A stretch of DNA of 64,000 nucleotides. Origin: Pseudomonas bananamidigenes (lineage in GTDB: Bacteria; Pseudomonadota; Gammaproteobacteria; Pseudomonadales; Pseudomonadaceae). The stretch lies in assembly GCF_001679645.1 (NCBI RefSeq), contig NZ_LRUN01000005.1, positions 24,959 through 88,958 on the forward strand. The letters run 5' to 3'. Shown piece after piece: positions 23,101-30,782 of the stretch (position 1 is its first letter; every line of letters starts with the position of its first letter). Position numbers and translations under genes: made by a program. The notes beneath the pieces were generated by a model that was not told the DNA's origin, ran no database searches, and saw nothing but the letters and a program-made list of their open reading frames with translations.

Positions 23101-23990
23101 TCAGCCAGCTGATGAAAAACGCCGACACCGCGATGTACCACGCCAAGGAGCGCGGCAAGAACAACTTCCAGTTCTATCAGGCCGACATGAACGCCAGTGC
23201 GCTGGAGCGTCTGGAGCTGGAAAGCGACTTGCGCCATGCCCTCGAGCAGAACGAATTCGTGCTGTATTACCAGCCGCAGTTCAGCGGCGACGGCAAACGC
23301 CTGACCGGCGCCGAAGCCCTGCTGCGCTGGCGTCATCCGCGTCGCGGGCTGGTGCCGCCGGGGGATTTCATCCCGGTACTCGAAGAACTCGGACTGGTGG
23401 TGGACGTCGGCGACTGGGTGATCAGCGAAGCCTGCCGTCAGCTCAAGACCTGGCACCAGAGCCGCGTGCGCGTACCGAAGGTCTCGGTGAACATTTCTGC
23501 CCGGCAGTTCTCCGACGGCCAGCTCGGCACGCGGATCGCCACCATCCTCAAGGAAACCGGCCTGCCGCCGGCGTGTCTGGAGCTGGAGCTGACCGAAAGT
23601 ATCCTGATGCGCGAAGTCAGCGAGGCGATGCAGATCCTCGCCGGCCTGAAGAACCTGGGCCTGAGCATCGCGGTCGACGACTTCGGCACTGGTTATTCGT
23701 CGCTGAACTACCTCAAGCAATTCCCGATCGACGTGCTCAAGATCGACCGCACTTTCGTCGACGGCCTGCCATCCGGCGAGCAGGATGCGCAGATTGCCCG
23801 GGCGATCATCGCCATGGCCCACAGCCTCAACCTGGCGGTGATCGCCGAGGGCGTGGAAACCCATGAACAGCTGGACTTTCTGCGCGAGCACGGTTGCGAT
23901 GAGGTTCAGGGTTATCTGTTCGGGCGTCCCATGCCGGCCACCCGCTTCGAAGCGCAGTTCAGCAATGATGCGCTTTTCATGTTCGACTGA
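20142..23990 (+). CDS. morA: MorA-like c-di-GMP cyclase/phosphodiesterase with PAS sensors
   Basis: MorA controls motility and attachment through c-di-GMP. The 1282-residue protein has a membrane helix at about residues 27-47, a periplasmic sensor region, a second helix near 264-285 ([17 protein letters not shown]), four PAS-type segments (for example [54 protein letters not shown]), a GGDEF domain with intact GGDEF at about 926-930, and an EAL domain with intact EAL near 1058. Both active sites look complete. I chose the TTG at 20142 because AGGA lies seven bases before it; a GTG at 20169 is possible. It sits just before glyA, as PA4601 does. Confidence 0.92.
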   Translation: MSNVTPPASVSSTQPAPGSSLRGTLKGALATLVLMLLALLFWQLLDQLRETQKNQRQYTIDYTADLASQVSLNMSLNAQIALNLLPIVEQPQSADEQQALLRKLQKSLPDLQSLALLSPSGKVLSDSATDSKDADYLSDLVRRSHAQAHYFSNADDGSVVHLLLHQASGSTRGYWALRLTPTFFSSLTKQGDTGIRPLWLVENRINHQIISRDEGLPSIKASTLTPEDLANSVLTVPLSSSDWQLRGLFDRQHVLEELLPAFIGKCLLGLALSLLPFIALLNMRRRQRQVHEGRRRYQDIFEGTGVALCVLDLSGLKQVFERARIQTGDQLKAWLDQPSQRLQLLQELRVTEVNQVALQLLNVNSCEHAWQLLIDGRPHSQCAIGNQVLDAVLQQQEQLELEIRLPDINGRDQHLWLVLRLPREQHDYKAVILSINDITSRKLIELSLLEREGFWSDVVRTVPDHLYVQDVISQRMIFSNHHLGQTLGYNRTELHQMGEYFWEILLHPEDADYYHRSRQMQRHAGYSQLLQCQLRFRHRDGKWRRFDIREQALARDKQDQVTRIIGVAKDITEQIEASESLRDSEQRYRMLAESISDVIFSTDSKLSLNYVSPSVQAVLGYDAEWIFQNGWQSTIANPQQLNGIYQLMDRVSKALDKPEQLAILRSQVQTQMFLFDCLRADGRKIPIELRLVLVWDEHGAFEGVLGVGRDISQQRRAEKDLRMAATVFEHSTSAILITDPAGYIVQANEAFSRVSGYAVSEVLDQLPNMLTVDEQQDAHLRYVLKQLHQHSTWEGEVWLKRRNGEHYPAWVGITAVLDDEGDLASYVCFFSDISERKASEQRIHRLAYYDALTHLPNRTLFQDRLHTALQAAERQKSWVVLMFLDLDRFKPINDSLGHAAGDRMLKDMATRLLACVDDDDTVARMGGDEFTLLLQHRSSREMALNRAIHVAEQILGSLVRPFVLEGREFFVTASIGIALSPQDGNELSQLMKNADTAMYHAKERGKNNFQFYQADMNASALERLELESDLRHALEQNEFVLYYQPQFSGDGKRLTGAEALLRWRHPRRGLVPPGDFIPVLEELGLVVDVGDWVISEACRQLKTWHQSRVRVPKVSVNISARQFSDGQLGTRIATILKETGLPPACLELELTESILMREVSEAMQILAGLKNLGLSIAVDDFGTGYSSLNYLKQFPIDVLKIDRTFVDGLPSGEQDAQIARAIIAMAHSLNLAVIAEGVETHEQLDFLREHGCDEVQGYLFGRPMPATRFEAQFSNDALFMFD

Positions 23991-24007
23991 AAATCAGCGG
24001 CGCGGTC

Positions 24008-24033
24008 TTCGCGAGCAGGCTCGCTCCCACAGG
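24008..24033. repeat. single REP-type palindrome
   Basis: TTCGCGAGCAGGCTCGCTCC and CACAGG follow 18 bases after the morA stop. It matches one arm of the GTGGGAGCGAGC REP seen at 30450, 51803 and 56145. It may stabilise the morA mRNA or act as its terminator. Confidence 0.8.
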
Positions 24034-24229
24034 GATTGACGTCGATCACGGAATCCTGCCGCCAACCCGGCTATTGTGCGAACCGGCTGGCCAGGAAAAG
24101 GCCGGCACGGACGCCACATATCTGGTCATGAACGCCACTTGTCTGCGACATGATGTCGTTTCATATGCCATCCAAAACCCGTTGGGTTAGAATGCCCCCC
24201 TTTTCTGCCCCCGATCCTTGAGGACCGCC

Positions 24230-25483
24230 ATGTTCAGCCGTGATTTGACTATTGCCAAGTACGACGCCGATCTTTTTGCCGCCATGGAGCAAGAAGCCCG
24301 GCGCCAGGAAGAACACATCGAGCTGATCGCTTCGGAGAACTACACCAGCCCAGCGGTGATGGAAGCTCAAGGCTCGGTACTGACCAACAAGTACGCCGAA
24401 GGCTACCCGGGCAAGCGCTACTACGGTGGTTGCGAGTACGTCGACGTCGTTGAGCAACTGGCCATCGACCGCGCCAAGGAACTGTTCGGCGCCGACTACG
24501 CCAACGTTCAGCCACACGCCGGTTCCCAGGCCAACGCTGCTGTTTACCTGGCCCTGCTGTCGGCCGGTGACACCATCCTGGGCATGAGCCTGGCTCACGG
24601 CGGTCACCTGACCCACGGCGCCAGCGTTTCCTCCTCCGGCAAGCTGTACAACGCCATCCAGTACGGTATCGACGCCAACGGCCTGATCGACTACGACGAA
24701 GTCGAGCGTCTGGCGGTAGAACACAAGCCGAAGATGATCGTGGCCGGTTTCTCTGCCTACTCCCAGGTTCTGGACTTCCCGCGCTTCCGCGCCATCGCCG
24801 ACAAGGTGGGCGCCTACCTGTTCGTCGACATGGCTCACGTGGCCGGTCTGGTCGCCGCTGGCGTCTACCCGAACCCGGTTCCATTCGCTGACGTCGTCAC
24901 CACCACCACTCACAAGACCCTGCGCGGTCCACGTGGTGGCCTGATCCTGGCTCGCGCCAACGCCGACATCGAGAAGAAGCTGAACTCCGCAGTATTCCCG
25001 GGCGCCCAGGGTGGCCCGCTGGAGCACGTGATCGCCGCCAAGGCGATCTGCTTCAAGGAAGCACTGCAGCCAGAGTTCAAGGCTTACCAGCAACAAGTGG
25101 TGAAAAACGCCCAGGCCATGGCCGGCGTGTTCATCGAGCGCGGTTTCGACGTGGTGTCCGGTGGTACTCAAAACCACCTGTTCCTGCTGTCGCTGATCAA
25201 GCAGGAAATCTCCGGTAAAGACGCCGACGCCGCTCTGGGCAAAGCGTTCATCACCGTGAACAAGAACTCCGTGCCAAACGATCCACGTTCCCCGTTCGTC
25301 ACCTCCGGCCTGCGCTTCGGTACTCCGGCTGTGACCACTCGTGGCTTCAAGGAAGCAGAGTGCAAGGAACTGGCCGGCTGGATCTGCGACATCCTGGCCG
25401 ACCTGAACAACGAAGCGGTGATCGACGCCGTTCGTGAGAAAGTCAAAGCCATCTGCAAGAAACTGCCGGTATACGGCGCTTAA
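24230..25483 (+). CDS. glyA: serine hydroxymethyltransferase
   Basis: GlyA exchanges serine and tetrahydrofolate for glycine and methylene-tetrahydrofolate, supplying one-carbon units. The 417-residue PLP enzyme has the cofactor lysine 229 in [14 protein letters not shown], the [14 protein letters not shown] start region and GKRYYGG. The ATG at 24230 ([16 protein letters not shown]) is preceded by TTGAGGACC, with GAGGA as ribosome site. A TTAGAAT -10-like box lies at 24187-24193. It ends in a strong terminator and is probably monocistronic. Pseudomonads often have more than one glyA copy; this one has the context of PA4602. Confidence 0.97.
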   Translation: MFSRDLTIAKYDADLFAAMEQEARRQEEHIELIASENYTSPAVMEAQGSVLTNKYAEGYPGKRYYGGCEYVDVVEQLAIDRAKELFGADYANVQPHAGSQANAAVYLALLSAGDTILGMSLAHGGHLTHGASVSSSGKLYNAIQYGIDANGLIDYDEVERLAVEHKPKMIVAGFSAYSQVLDFPRFRAIADKVGAYLFVDMAHVAGLVAAGVYPNPVPFADVVTTTTHKTLRGPRGGLILARANADIEKKLNSAVFPGAQGGPLEHVIAAKAICFKEALQPEFKAYQQQVVKNAQAMAGVFIERGFDVVSGGTQNHLFLLSLIKQEISGKDADAALGKAFITVNKNSVPNDPRSPFVTSGLRFGTPAVTTRGFKEAECKELAGWICDILADLNNEAVIDAVREKVKAICKKLPVYGA

Positions 25484-25502
25484 CAAGCCCGCACTACCGC
25501 AC

Positions 25503-25537
25503 AAAAAAGCCCGATCAGAAATGATCGGGCTTTTTTA
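25503..25537 (+). terminator. terminator after glyA
   Basis: AAAAAAGCCCGATCA and TGATCGGGCTTTTTT form a long stem with loop GAAA and a T-run; it should work in both directions. Confidence 0.95.
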
Positions 25538-25623
25538 TAGCCGAACAAAAAGCGAAGGACACATAAAACTTCGGAGCAACAAAAATACTGCATCAAACAG
25601 CATCAGAACCATTAAACAATTTG

Positions 25624-25728
25624 ATGCACAAACCTCCTCCCCAACCGACTCTCGAACAGCACATCATCCATGCCCTGCGCATGAGCAACGAAGCACTTGC
25701 TGCCGGAAAAAAACAATATGGATATTGA
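25624..25728 (+). pseudogene. possible gene remnant (deaminase-like N-terminus)
   Basis: A 34-codon frame begins ATG and ends TGA ten bases before the next gene. Its peptide, with HIIHALRMSNEALAAGK near the middle, looks like the first helix of nucleoside/CMP-dCMP deaminase-family proteins, which usually continue with xPFGA; here it stops at QYGY. It could instead be a real small protein leading the orphan gene, or chance. The surrounding DNA is AT-richer than its neighbours, in keeping with acquired or decaying sequence. Confidence 0.3.
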
Positions 25729-25737
25729 GAGAGCAAC

Positions 25738-26289
25738 ATGAGTACCGACCGACAAAAATCCTTTATTGCAACTATTGGCATCCCGACTGATCTGGTGCAC
25801 TTCCTTGAAGTGGTAAACGGCAAGAAGGCCACTGTTGCCTCGCCCTTGTTCAGTGGCGGGCACTTCAGTGGAAGACCGCAGTCACGTGATGACTCACACC
25901 TCCTTGGCTTTCGCCCGGAACCCCGCCTGACCTTGTATTTCAGGCATTCCGAACGGGGTTACAGGCTCTATATCCGAACGCCTGGCCCCTATTACGGAAA
26001 GTGCCTGAGCCTCGACAAAAACGGGATCCTGGGAGCATTCGCTCCCGAAGGATCGAACGTTTTCAAACTTATCGGAAAGCAGGGAGACACGCTCTCAATT
26101 GATAACCATCAATCAAATAGATTGGAGGCATATCTACAGACCTCAGGGTCGCCAGGTTTATTGCATACGCACCAACTACATGACTCAACGTTTACTTACT
26201 TCGCCGACAAAGGCGGAAAACCCTTTAAATTTCGTTTTACAATCCTTGAGCGAAACGCCTCATACATTGATCACCCTGATGAAATCTGA
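25738..26289 (+). CDS. orphan protein of unknown function
   Basis: I do not recognise this 183-residue protein. It has no signal peptide or membrane segment. The middle (RLTLYFRHSERGYRLYIRTP, CLSLDKNGILGAFAP, FKLIGKQGDTLSID) alternates short beta-strand-like segments with repeated aromatic-x-leucine patterns, reminiscent of a beta-trefoil or lectin-like fold; that is only an impression. Codon use looks less GC-biased than in the flanking core genes, which suggests transfer. The start has only a weak ribosome site (GAGAGAGC). A ten-pair hairpin follows the stop. It sits between glyA and the symporter gene in a stretch that is not part of the usual gene order. Confidence 0.6.
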   Translation: MSTDRQKSFIATIGIPTDLVHFLEVVNGKKATVASPLFSGGHFSGRPQSRDDSHLLGFRPEPRLTLYFRHSERGYRLYIRTPGPYYGKCLSLDKNGILGAFAPEGSNVFKLIGKQGDTLSIDNHQSNRLEAYLQTSGSPGLLHTHQLHDSTFTYFADKGGKPFKFRFTILERNASYIDHPDEI

Positions 26290-26301
26290 TCAGTAAAACT
26301 T

Positions 26302-26330
26302 TGTAGCCGATCCAGTATTGATCGGCTACA
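26302..26330. terminator. ten-pair hairpin after orphan gene
   Basis: TGTAGCCGAT and ATCGGCTACA pair perfectly around a nine-base loop, 13 bases after the orphan stop. There is no strong T-run on the plus strand. Confidence 0.6.
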
Positions 26331-26470
26331 GGGAACTACATCAGAACCCCCACTCTCTTCCCACCACCACTCATGGCTTTTGCAGTAGCACCGAGCAAAA
26401 AACGCTCGGCCTCTGCAATCGATCTCAAACCTTTCAACCCGTTCGCGCTTGGACGACGACCAATCACCAC

Positions 26471-26485
26471 TGGTCAGACCGGTCA
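26471..26485. promoter_or_regulatory. GntR-type operator candidate, copy 1
   Basis: ACTGGTCAGACCGGT (starting at 26469-26470) is a near-perfect dyad centred on the A of GGTCAGACC. The GGT-N3-ACC core is typical of FCD-class GntR regulators such as FadR and PdhR. It lies just upstream of the -35 box of the symporter promoter. Confidence 0.5.
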
Positions 26486-26506
26486 TGCCAATTCGTCATT
26501 TTTCAC

Positions 26507-26536
26507 TTGCGATCCGTAAAAAACAGCGCCTAGACT
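26507..26536 (+). promoter_or_regulatory. sigma-70 promoter for the symporter gene
   Basis: TTGCGA at 26507-26512 and TAGACT at 26531-26536 are 18 bases apart, a good sigma-70 match, about 100 bases before the symporter start. Confidence 0.55.
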
Positions 26537-26554
26537 GCACCCGCACTGGACATA

Positions 26555-26567
26555 CCGGTAAGACCAC
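26555..26567. promoter_or_regulatory. GntR-type operator candidate, copy 2
   Basis: CCGGTAAGACCAC contains the same GGT-N3-ACC core as the site at 26471 and shares GGTNAGACC with it. It lies just downstream of the predicted transcription start, where a bound repressor would block RNA polymerase. Confidence 0.45.
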
Positions 26568-26634
26568 AATAATTAAGTCCTGAATCTGATGCGCCCCGCG
26601 CACGGCAGCCAGGACACCGACCAGGATTCCTCCC

Positions 26635-27948
26635 ATGCTCAGATGGTGCTCGCGTTCAATCTTTCTCCAAGTGGTTCTCGGCCTGATGCTCGGCATCGTC
26701 TGCGGGCTGACCCTTCCTGAATACTCGGCCCAGCTCAAACCGCTCGGCGACGGTTTCATCAAACTGATCAAGATGCTCATCGGCCTGATCGTGTTCTGCG
26801 TGGTGGTCAGTGGCATCAGCGGCGCGGGCGATCTGAAGAAGGTCGGGCGCATCGGCCTCAAATCGGTGATCTACTTCGAAGTGCTGACCACCCTCGCGCT
26901 GGTGATCGGTCTGGTGTTCGCGTTCAGCACCGGAATCGGCAGCGGCGCCAATATCCATCTGGAGCAACTGTCCGCCGCCGACATGGGCGACATCGCCGAG
27001 CGTGGACAGCATATGCACACCACCACCCAGTTCCTGATGGACCTGATCCCGACCTCGGTACTGGGCGCCTTCGCCGACAACAACATCCTGCAAGTGCTGC
27101 TGTTTTCGGTGCTGTTCGGCAGCGCGTTGAATCTTGTGGGCGAAGCCGCTTCCGGGATCTCGCGACTGATCAACGAGCTGAGCCATGTGATCTTCCGGAT
27201 CATGGGCATGATCGTGCGTCTGGCACCGATCGGCGTGTTTGGTGCCATCGCCTTCACCACCAGCAAATATGGCCTGGACTCCCTGCAACATCTGGGTAGC
27301 CTGGTCGGTTTGTTCTATCTGACCTGCATGGCCTTCGTCGCGCTGATTCTCGGCCTGGTGATGCGCCTCTCCGGCCTGCGCATGTGGCCATTGCTCAAAT
27401 ACCTGCGCGAAGAACTGCTGATCGTCATGGGCACCGCGTCCTCCGACGCCGTGCTGCCGCAGATCATGCGCAAGCTGGAACATCTGGGTATCGGCAGCTC
27501 CACCGTCGGACTGGTGATTCCCACCGGTTACTCGTTCAATCTCGATGGCTTTTCGATCTACCTGACCCTGGCGATCGTGTTCATCGCCAACGCCACCGGG
27601 ACGCCGCTGGCCATGACCGACCTGCTGACGATTTTGCTGGTGTCGCTGATCACATCAAAAGGTGCCCACGGTATTCCCGGCTCGGCCCTGGTGATCCTGG
27701 CGGCGACGCTGACGGCCATCCCGGCGATTCCGGTGGTCGGTCTGGTGCTGGTGTTGGCGGTGGACTGGTTCATGGGCATCGGTCGGGCGCTGACCAACCT
27801 GATCGGCAACTGCGTCGCCACCGTGGCCATCGCTCGCTGGGAAAGGGACATCGACGTGCAAAGGGCAAACAAGGTGCTCAGCGGTCAGCAGGGCTATACC
27901 TTTCAACCAAGAAAAACGGTCGCTCAGGCAGCGGCCAAAGAATTCTGA
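26635..27948 (+). CDS. dicarboxylate/cation symporter (DctA-like)
   Basis: The 437-residue protein is an inner-membrane symporter of the DAACS family, which takes up C4-dicarboxylates or acidic amino acids with protons or sodium. The family motifs PTGYSFNLDGFSIYLT and TSKGAHGIPGSALVIL are present. The DctA motif GTSSSESALP reads GTASSDAVLP here, so the substrate may differ from succinate or malate. About eight membrane segments and the re-entrant loops can be traced. AGGA precedes the ATG by ten bases. Two GntR-family genes follow closely in the same direction and probably regulate it. Confidence 0.88.
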   Translation: MLRWCSRSIFLQVVLGLMLGIVCGLTLPEYSAQLKPLGDGFIKLIKMLIGLIVFCVVVSGISGAGDLKKVGRIGLKSVIYFEVLTTLALVIGLVFAFSTGIGSGANIHLEQLSAADMGDIAERGQHMHTTTQFLMDLIPTSVLGAFADNNILQVLLFSVLFGSALNLVGEAASGISRLINELSHVIFRIMGMIVRLAPIGVFGAIAFTTSKYGLDSLQHLGSLVGLFYLTCMAFVALILGLVMRLSGLRMWPLLKYLREELLIVMGTASSDAVLPQIMRKLEHLGIGSSTVGLVIPTGYSFNLDGFSIYLTLAIVFIANATGTPLAMTDLLTILLVSLITSKGAHGIPGSALVILAATLTAIPAIPVVGLVLVLAVDWFMGIGRALTNLIGNCVATVAIARWERDIDVQRANKVLSGQQGYTFQPRKTVAQAAAKEF

Positions 27949-27997
27949 ATGACCGCCGTGCCTGCGCAAATGCAGGCACGGCGCATGGAGCGAATAC

Positions 27998-28702
27998 GTG
28001 ATTACTACATCAACCGTCGTCAACTCAGTGGTAGAAAAACTCCGGGCCGCCCTCGCCCGCGGCCAATGGCGCTCCGGCGAGATGCTGCCGGGCCAGCGCG
28101 AACTGGCCGAGCAACTGGGCATCAGCCGCCCGAGCCTGCGTGAAGCGGTGATCGTGCTGGAAACCCTCGGTCTGGTGCGCTCGATGCCAGGCAAAGGCGT
28201 GGTGGTTCTCGACGCCCAGGCCAGTGACAGCCAAAGCCACGACAGCGCCATGGCCGGCGCCAGCCTCGAAGACCTGTTGCAACTGCGCTACACCCTCGAG
28301 CCGTTCATCGTCGGCCTGGTGGCGCAGTCGATCAGCAGCAAGGAAGTCGGCCAGTTGCGCCTGACCCTGATGGACATGCGCGAAGCCCTCGAAGCCGGCG
28401 ACAGCGAGGCCGGCGTCAGCGCCTACATCGCCTTTCATGAAGAGCTGTTCACCCTGACTTCGAACCCGATTTTCCAGAGCGTGGTGCAACAGACCAGCAA
28501 CGCCCTCAAGCAAAGCGCCGAAGTGCTGCGCAATTCGCCGCAACACCTGGCCGAACGCCTTGAGGAAAACGAAGCCGTGGTGCGCGCGATCCGCAGCAAG
28601 AACAGCGCTCAGGCCAGCGCCGAGATGCGTCGGCACATCCTGCGTGAAGGCCAGCGAATGGGAGTCGAGCTGAATATTCCGGATGACCACCTGAACCACT
28701 GA
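27998..28702 (+). CDS. FadR/GntR-family regulator (FCD domain)
   Basis: The 234-residue protein has an N-terminal winged helix-turn-helix (LPGQRELAEQLGISRPSLREAVIVLETLGLV) and an all-helical FCD ligand domain (LRYTLEPFIVGLVAQ, then AYIAFHEELFTLTSNP), whose histidines typically bind a metal and a carboxylic acid. The start codon is GTG, preceded by GGAG. It begins 49 bases after the symporter stop and precedes a second GntR gene by 24 bases, so the three look like one operon. The likely role is substrate-responsive control of the symporter. Confidence 0.9.
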   Translation: MITTSTVVNSVVEKLRAALARGQWRSGEMLPGQRELAEQLGISRPSLREAVIVLETLGLVRSMPGKGVVVLDAQASDSQSHDSAMAGASLEDLLQLRYTLEPFIVGLVAQSISSKEVGQLRLTLMDMREALEAGDSEAGVSAYIAFHEELFTLTSNPIFQSVVQQTSNALKQSAEVLRNSPQHLAERLEENEAVVRAIRSKNSAQASAEMRRHILREGQRMGVELNIPDDHLNH

Positions 28703-28726
28703 AACACTTCACACTGGAGACCGGCC

Positions 28727-29422
28727 ATGAACAGTCTTGCCACGCCGTCACATCCTCGCCAGTCCCCGGCGGCCCGGTCCTTCTCCCGGCTGCAAGTGCC
28801 GATGGATGAGCTGTATCCGCGATTATTCGATGCAATCCTTGAACAGCGGCTCGATACCGCCAGCCGTTTCACCGAAGAAAGTCTCAAGCAGATGTTCGGT
28901 GTCAGTCGTGCGGACGTGCGTCGGGCGCTGACCCGGTTGTCTCACGAACAGATCATCGTGCTGCGGGCCAACCATCGGCCAAGGGTGGCTGCACCGGACG
29001 CCGAGCAGACACGTCAGGCGCTGCACGCCCGGCGCCTGGCCGAGACCACGCTGGTGCGACTGGCATGTCAGCATGCTCAGGCTGAAGATCTGAAACGCCT
29101 GCACGCCCTGATCGAGCGTGAGCGCCAGGCTGTGGATAAAAGCCAACGGGGCGCAGCGATCCGCCTGTCCGGGGAGTTTCATTTGCAGTTGGCCAGAGTG
29201 GCGGCCAATGCACCGTTGGCGCATTTTCTCGGCACGTTGGTGCCGTTGACCTCACTGGCGATTGCGCGATGCACTGAAACCACGCACAGCTGTTGCGGCT
29301 GGCAGGAACACGCCCGGATCGTCGAGGCGATCGAGCGTGTCGACACTGTCCAGGCTGTATCGCTGATGAACCGTCATCTGGATCATCTGGAACAGACAAT
29401 TCTCAGCGGCTCCGCACATTGA
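28727..29422 (+). CDS. second GntR-family regulator (FCD-like)
   Basis: The 231-residue protein has a winged helix (FTEESLKQMFGVSRADVRRALTRLSHEQII) and a helical C-terminal domain with LSGEFHLQLARVAANAPL, the FCD pattern including the conserved FH. It follows the first regulator by 24 bases, with GGAG before its ATG. The two proteins are not close copies: the second has a longer N-terminal tail (MNSLATPSHPRQSPAARSFS). Why a single transporter needs two regulators is not clear; one may act on genes elsewhere. Confidence 0.87.
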   Translation: MNSLATPSHPRQSPAARSFSRLQVPMDELYPRLFDAILEQRLDTASRFTEESLKQMFGVSRADVRRALTRLSHEQIIVLRANHRPRVAAPDAEQTRQALHARRLAETTLVRLACQHAQAEDLKRLHALIERERQAVDKSQRGAAIRLSGEFHLQLARVAANAPLAHFLGTLVPLTSLAIARCTETTHSCCGWQEHARIVEAIERVDTVQAVSLMNRHLDHLEQTILSGSAH

Positions 29423-29435
29423 AACAGCGGCGGAC

Positions 29436-30407
29436 TCAGTTCGCCGCCACCCTGGCAAACCCCGCCCGAATCTTCTCTTCCGGCAACTCGTCGGCGATGA
29501 ACACGATCACGCTTTCCCGCGCCTCGCCTTCGGCCCACTCCGTATCCCAGTCGAAGCCGTAGAGTTTCAACACACCCTGAAACACCAGCCGCCGATCCTC
29601 ACCCGCGATGTTCAACACGCCTTTGTAGCGCAGCAATTGCTTGCCGTGCGCTTCCAGCAATTCGTTCATGAATTCGCTGAGCCGGTCGATATCCAGCGGC
29701 TGATCGGTACGCAGCACCAGACTGGAAATCCGGTCGATGGACGGTGCCTTGCTCACCGGCCGCAGACTCACCCCGCCACCGAGATCGGCATTCAGGTTGA
29801 AACCGCGCACATCGAGCAATTCAGCCAGGTCGATGTTGCCGTGTTCCACCACGCGAATTGGCGCCCGGCGGTTGATGCGGGTCAGGCGTTCACTGAGCGC
29901 AGTGAACGCGGCTTGGTCCACCAGATCGGTCTTGCTCACCAGCAAGCGGTCGGCAAAACCGATCTGCGCCTGGGCGATGGTCTGGGTCAGGTGCAACTCG
30001 GCATGAGCCGCGTCGACCAGGGTAATGATGCCGTCGAGCAGGTAACGCTCGCGCAATTCTTCGTCGATGAAAAACGTCTGCGCCACCGGGGCCGGATCAG
30101 CCAGACCAGTGCATTCGATGACCAGTCGATCAAACGCGATTTCACCGCTGTCCAGGCGCTCAAGCAGCAGATACAGGGCTTTGGTCAGATCGGTGTGAAT
30201 GGTGCAGCAGACGCAGCCGTTGGCCAGGGTCATGACTTGCACCGGCTCGTCGCCCAGCAGTTGGGTGTCGATGCCGGCGTCGCTGAACTCGTTTTCGATC
30301 ACGGCGATTTTCAGGCCGTGCTCGGCTTTCAACAGATGACGCAGCAAAGTGGTCTTGCCGGCGCCGAGAAAGCCGCTGAGCACCGTTACCGGTATTGGAG
30401 AAGACAA
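29436..30407 (-). CDS. CobW/YjiA-type GTP-binding metallochaperone
   Basis: This 323-residue protein is a G3E GTPase. It shows Walker A GFLGAGKT at residues 12-19, the metal-binding CVCC at 64-67, ECTGLADP as switch region, and SKTD as base-recognition motif, followed by a C-terminal CobW domain (LLRYKGVLNIAGEDRRLVFQGV). Members insert or deliver metals such as zinc or cobalt. The start codon is TTG with AAGGGG eight bases before it. It lies downstream of the YbdD/CstA pair on the same strand with a REPIN between, matching PA4604; YjiA is also linked to the same neighbours in E. coli. Confidence 0.88.
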   Translation of the reverse strand: MSSPIPVTVLSGFLGAGKTTLLRHLLKAEHGLKIAVIENEFSDAGIDTQLLGDEPVQVMTLANGCVCCTIHTDLTKALYLLLERLDSGEIAFDRLVIECTGLADPAPVAQTFFIDEELRERYLLDGIITLVDAAHAELHLTQTIAQAQIGFADRLLVSKTDLVDQAAFTALSERLTRINRRAPIRVVEHGNIDLAELLDVRGFNLNADLGGGVSLRPVSKAPSIDRISSLVLRTDQPLDIDRLSEFMNELLEAHGKQLLRYKGVLNIAGEDRRLVFQGVLKLYGFDWDTEWAEGEARESVIVFIADELPEEKIRAGFARVAAN

Positions 30408-30449
30408 CTTCGATCCCCTTTACAAAATGGATGAACAACACAAAACAAA

Positions 30450-30540
30450 TGTGGGAGCGAGCCTGCTCGCGAAAGGGGCGTGTCAGTCGACGTCATTGCT
30501 CGATGACACACCGTTTTCGCGGGCAAGCCCGCTCCCACAG
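30450..30540. repeat. REPIN: inverted pair of REP palindromes
   Basis: TGTGGGAGCGAGCCTGCTCG at the left and GGGCAAGCCCGCTCCCACAG at the right are inverted copies separated by about 45 bases. It lies between the YbdD-like gene and the GTPase gene. Confidence 0.9.
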
Positions 30541-30569
30541 AGGGATTGCATCAACCTCGGGCTGTCAGA

Positions 30570-30767
30570 TCAACAGCACTTCGGCCCACCCTTGCCACCG
30601 TAACGAGCTTCCTGACGTTCGCGAAAGAACATCTCGTAGCTCATCACCGGCTTGTCCGGGTGTTTGGTTTGCATATGCTCGACATAGGTGTCGTAGTCGG
30701 GCATGCCGACCATCAGGCGCGCAGCCTGACCGAGGTATTTACCGAGGCGACTCAGGTCATTGAACAT
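30570..30767 (-). CDS. YbdD/YjiX-family small protein (DUF466)
   Basis: The 65-residue protein shows the family pattern: [21 protein letters not shown], then [23 protein letters not shown], ending KCC. Its partner is the CstA-type transporter encoded just upstream (15 bases away). In other bacteria the small protein helps the pyruvate transporter work, although the mechanism is not settled. It is soluble and lacks a signal peptide. Confidence 0.92.
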   Translation of the reverse strand: MFNDLSRLGKYLGQAARLMVGMPDYDTYVEHMQTKHPDKPVMSYEMFFRERQEARYGGKGGPKCC

Positions 30768-30782
30768 GGTGCAATCCTCTGG

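Larger units (their letters stand above)
26290..26634. other. intergenic region with hairpin and symporter promoter
   Basis: These 345 bases hold the hairpin at 26302-26330, a promoter at 26507-26536 and two operator-like sites. Short open frames on both strands have no conserved features and I do not call them genes. Confidence 0.5.

Noticed and set aside
21156..23891. Long open frame opposite morA
   Set aside because: It lies wholly antisense to a complete PAS-GGDEF-EAL gene; the openness follows from GC-rich third codon positions, and the translation has no domain.
24160..24230. Glycine riboswitch or PurR box before glyA
   Set aside because: I see neither the paired glycine-aptamer cores nor a PurR palindrome; only a -10-like box is clear.
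26271..26533. Two small overlapping frames between orphan and symporter genes
   Set aside because: They oppose each other, lack ribosome sites and overlap the promoter and operator-like sites.
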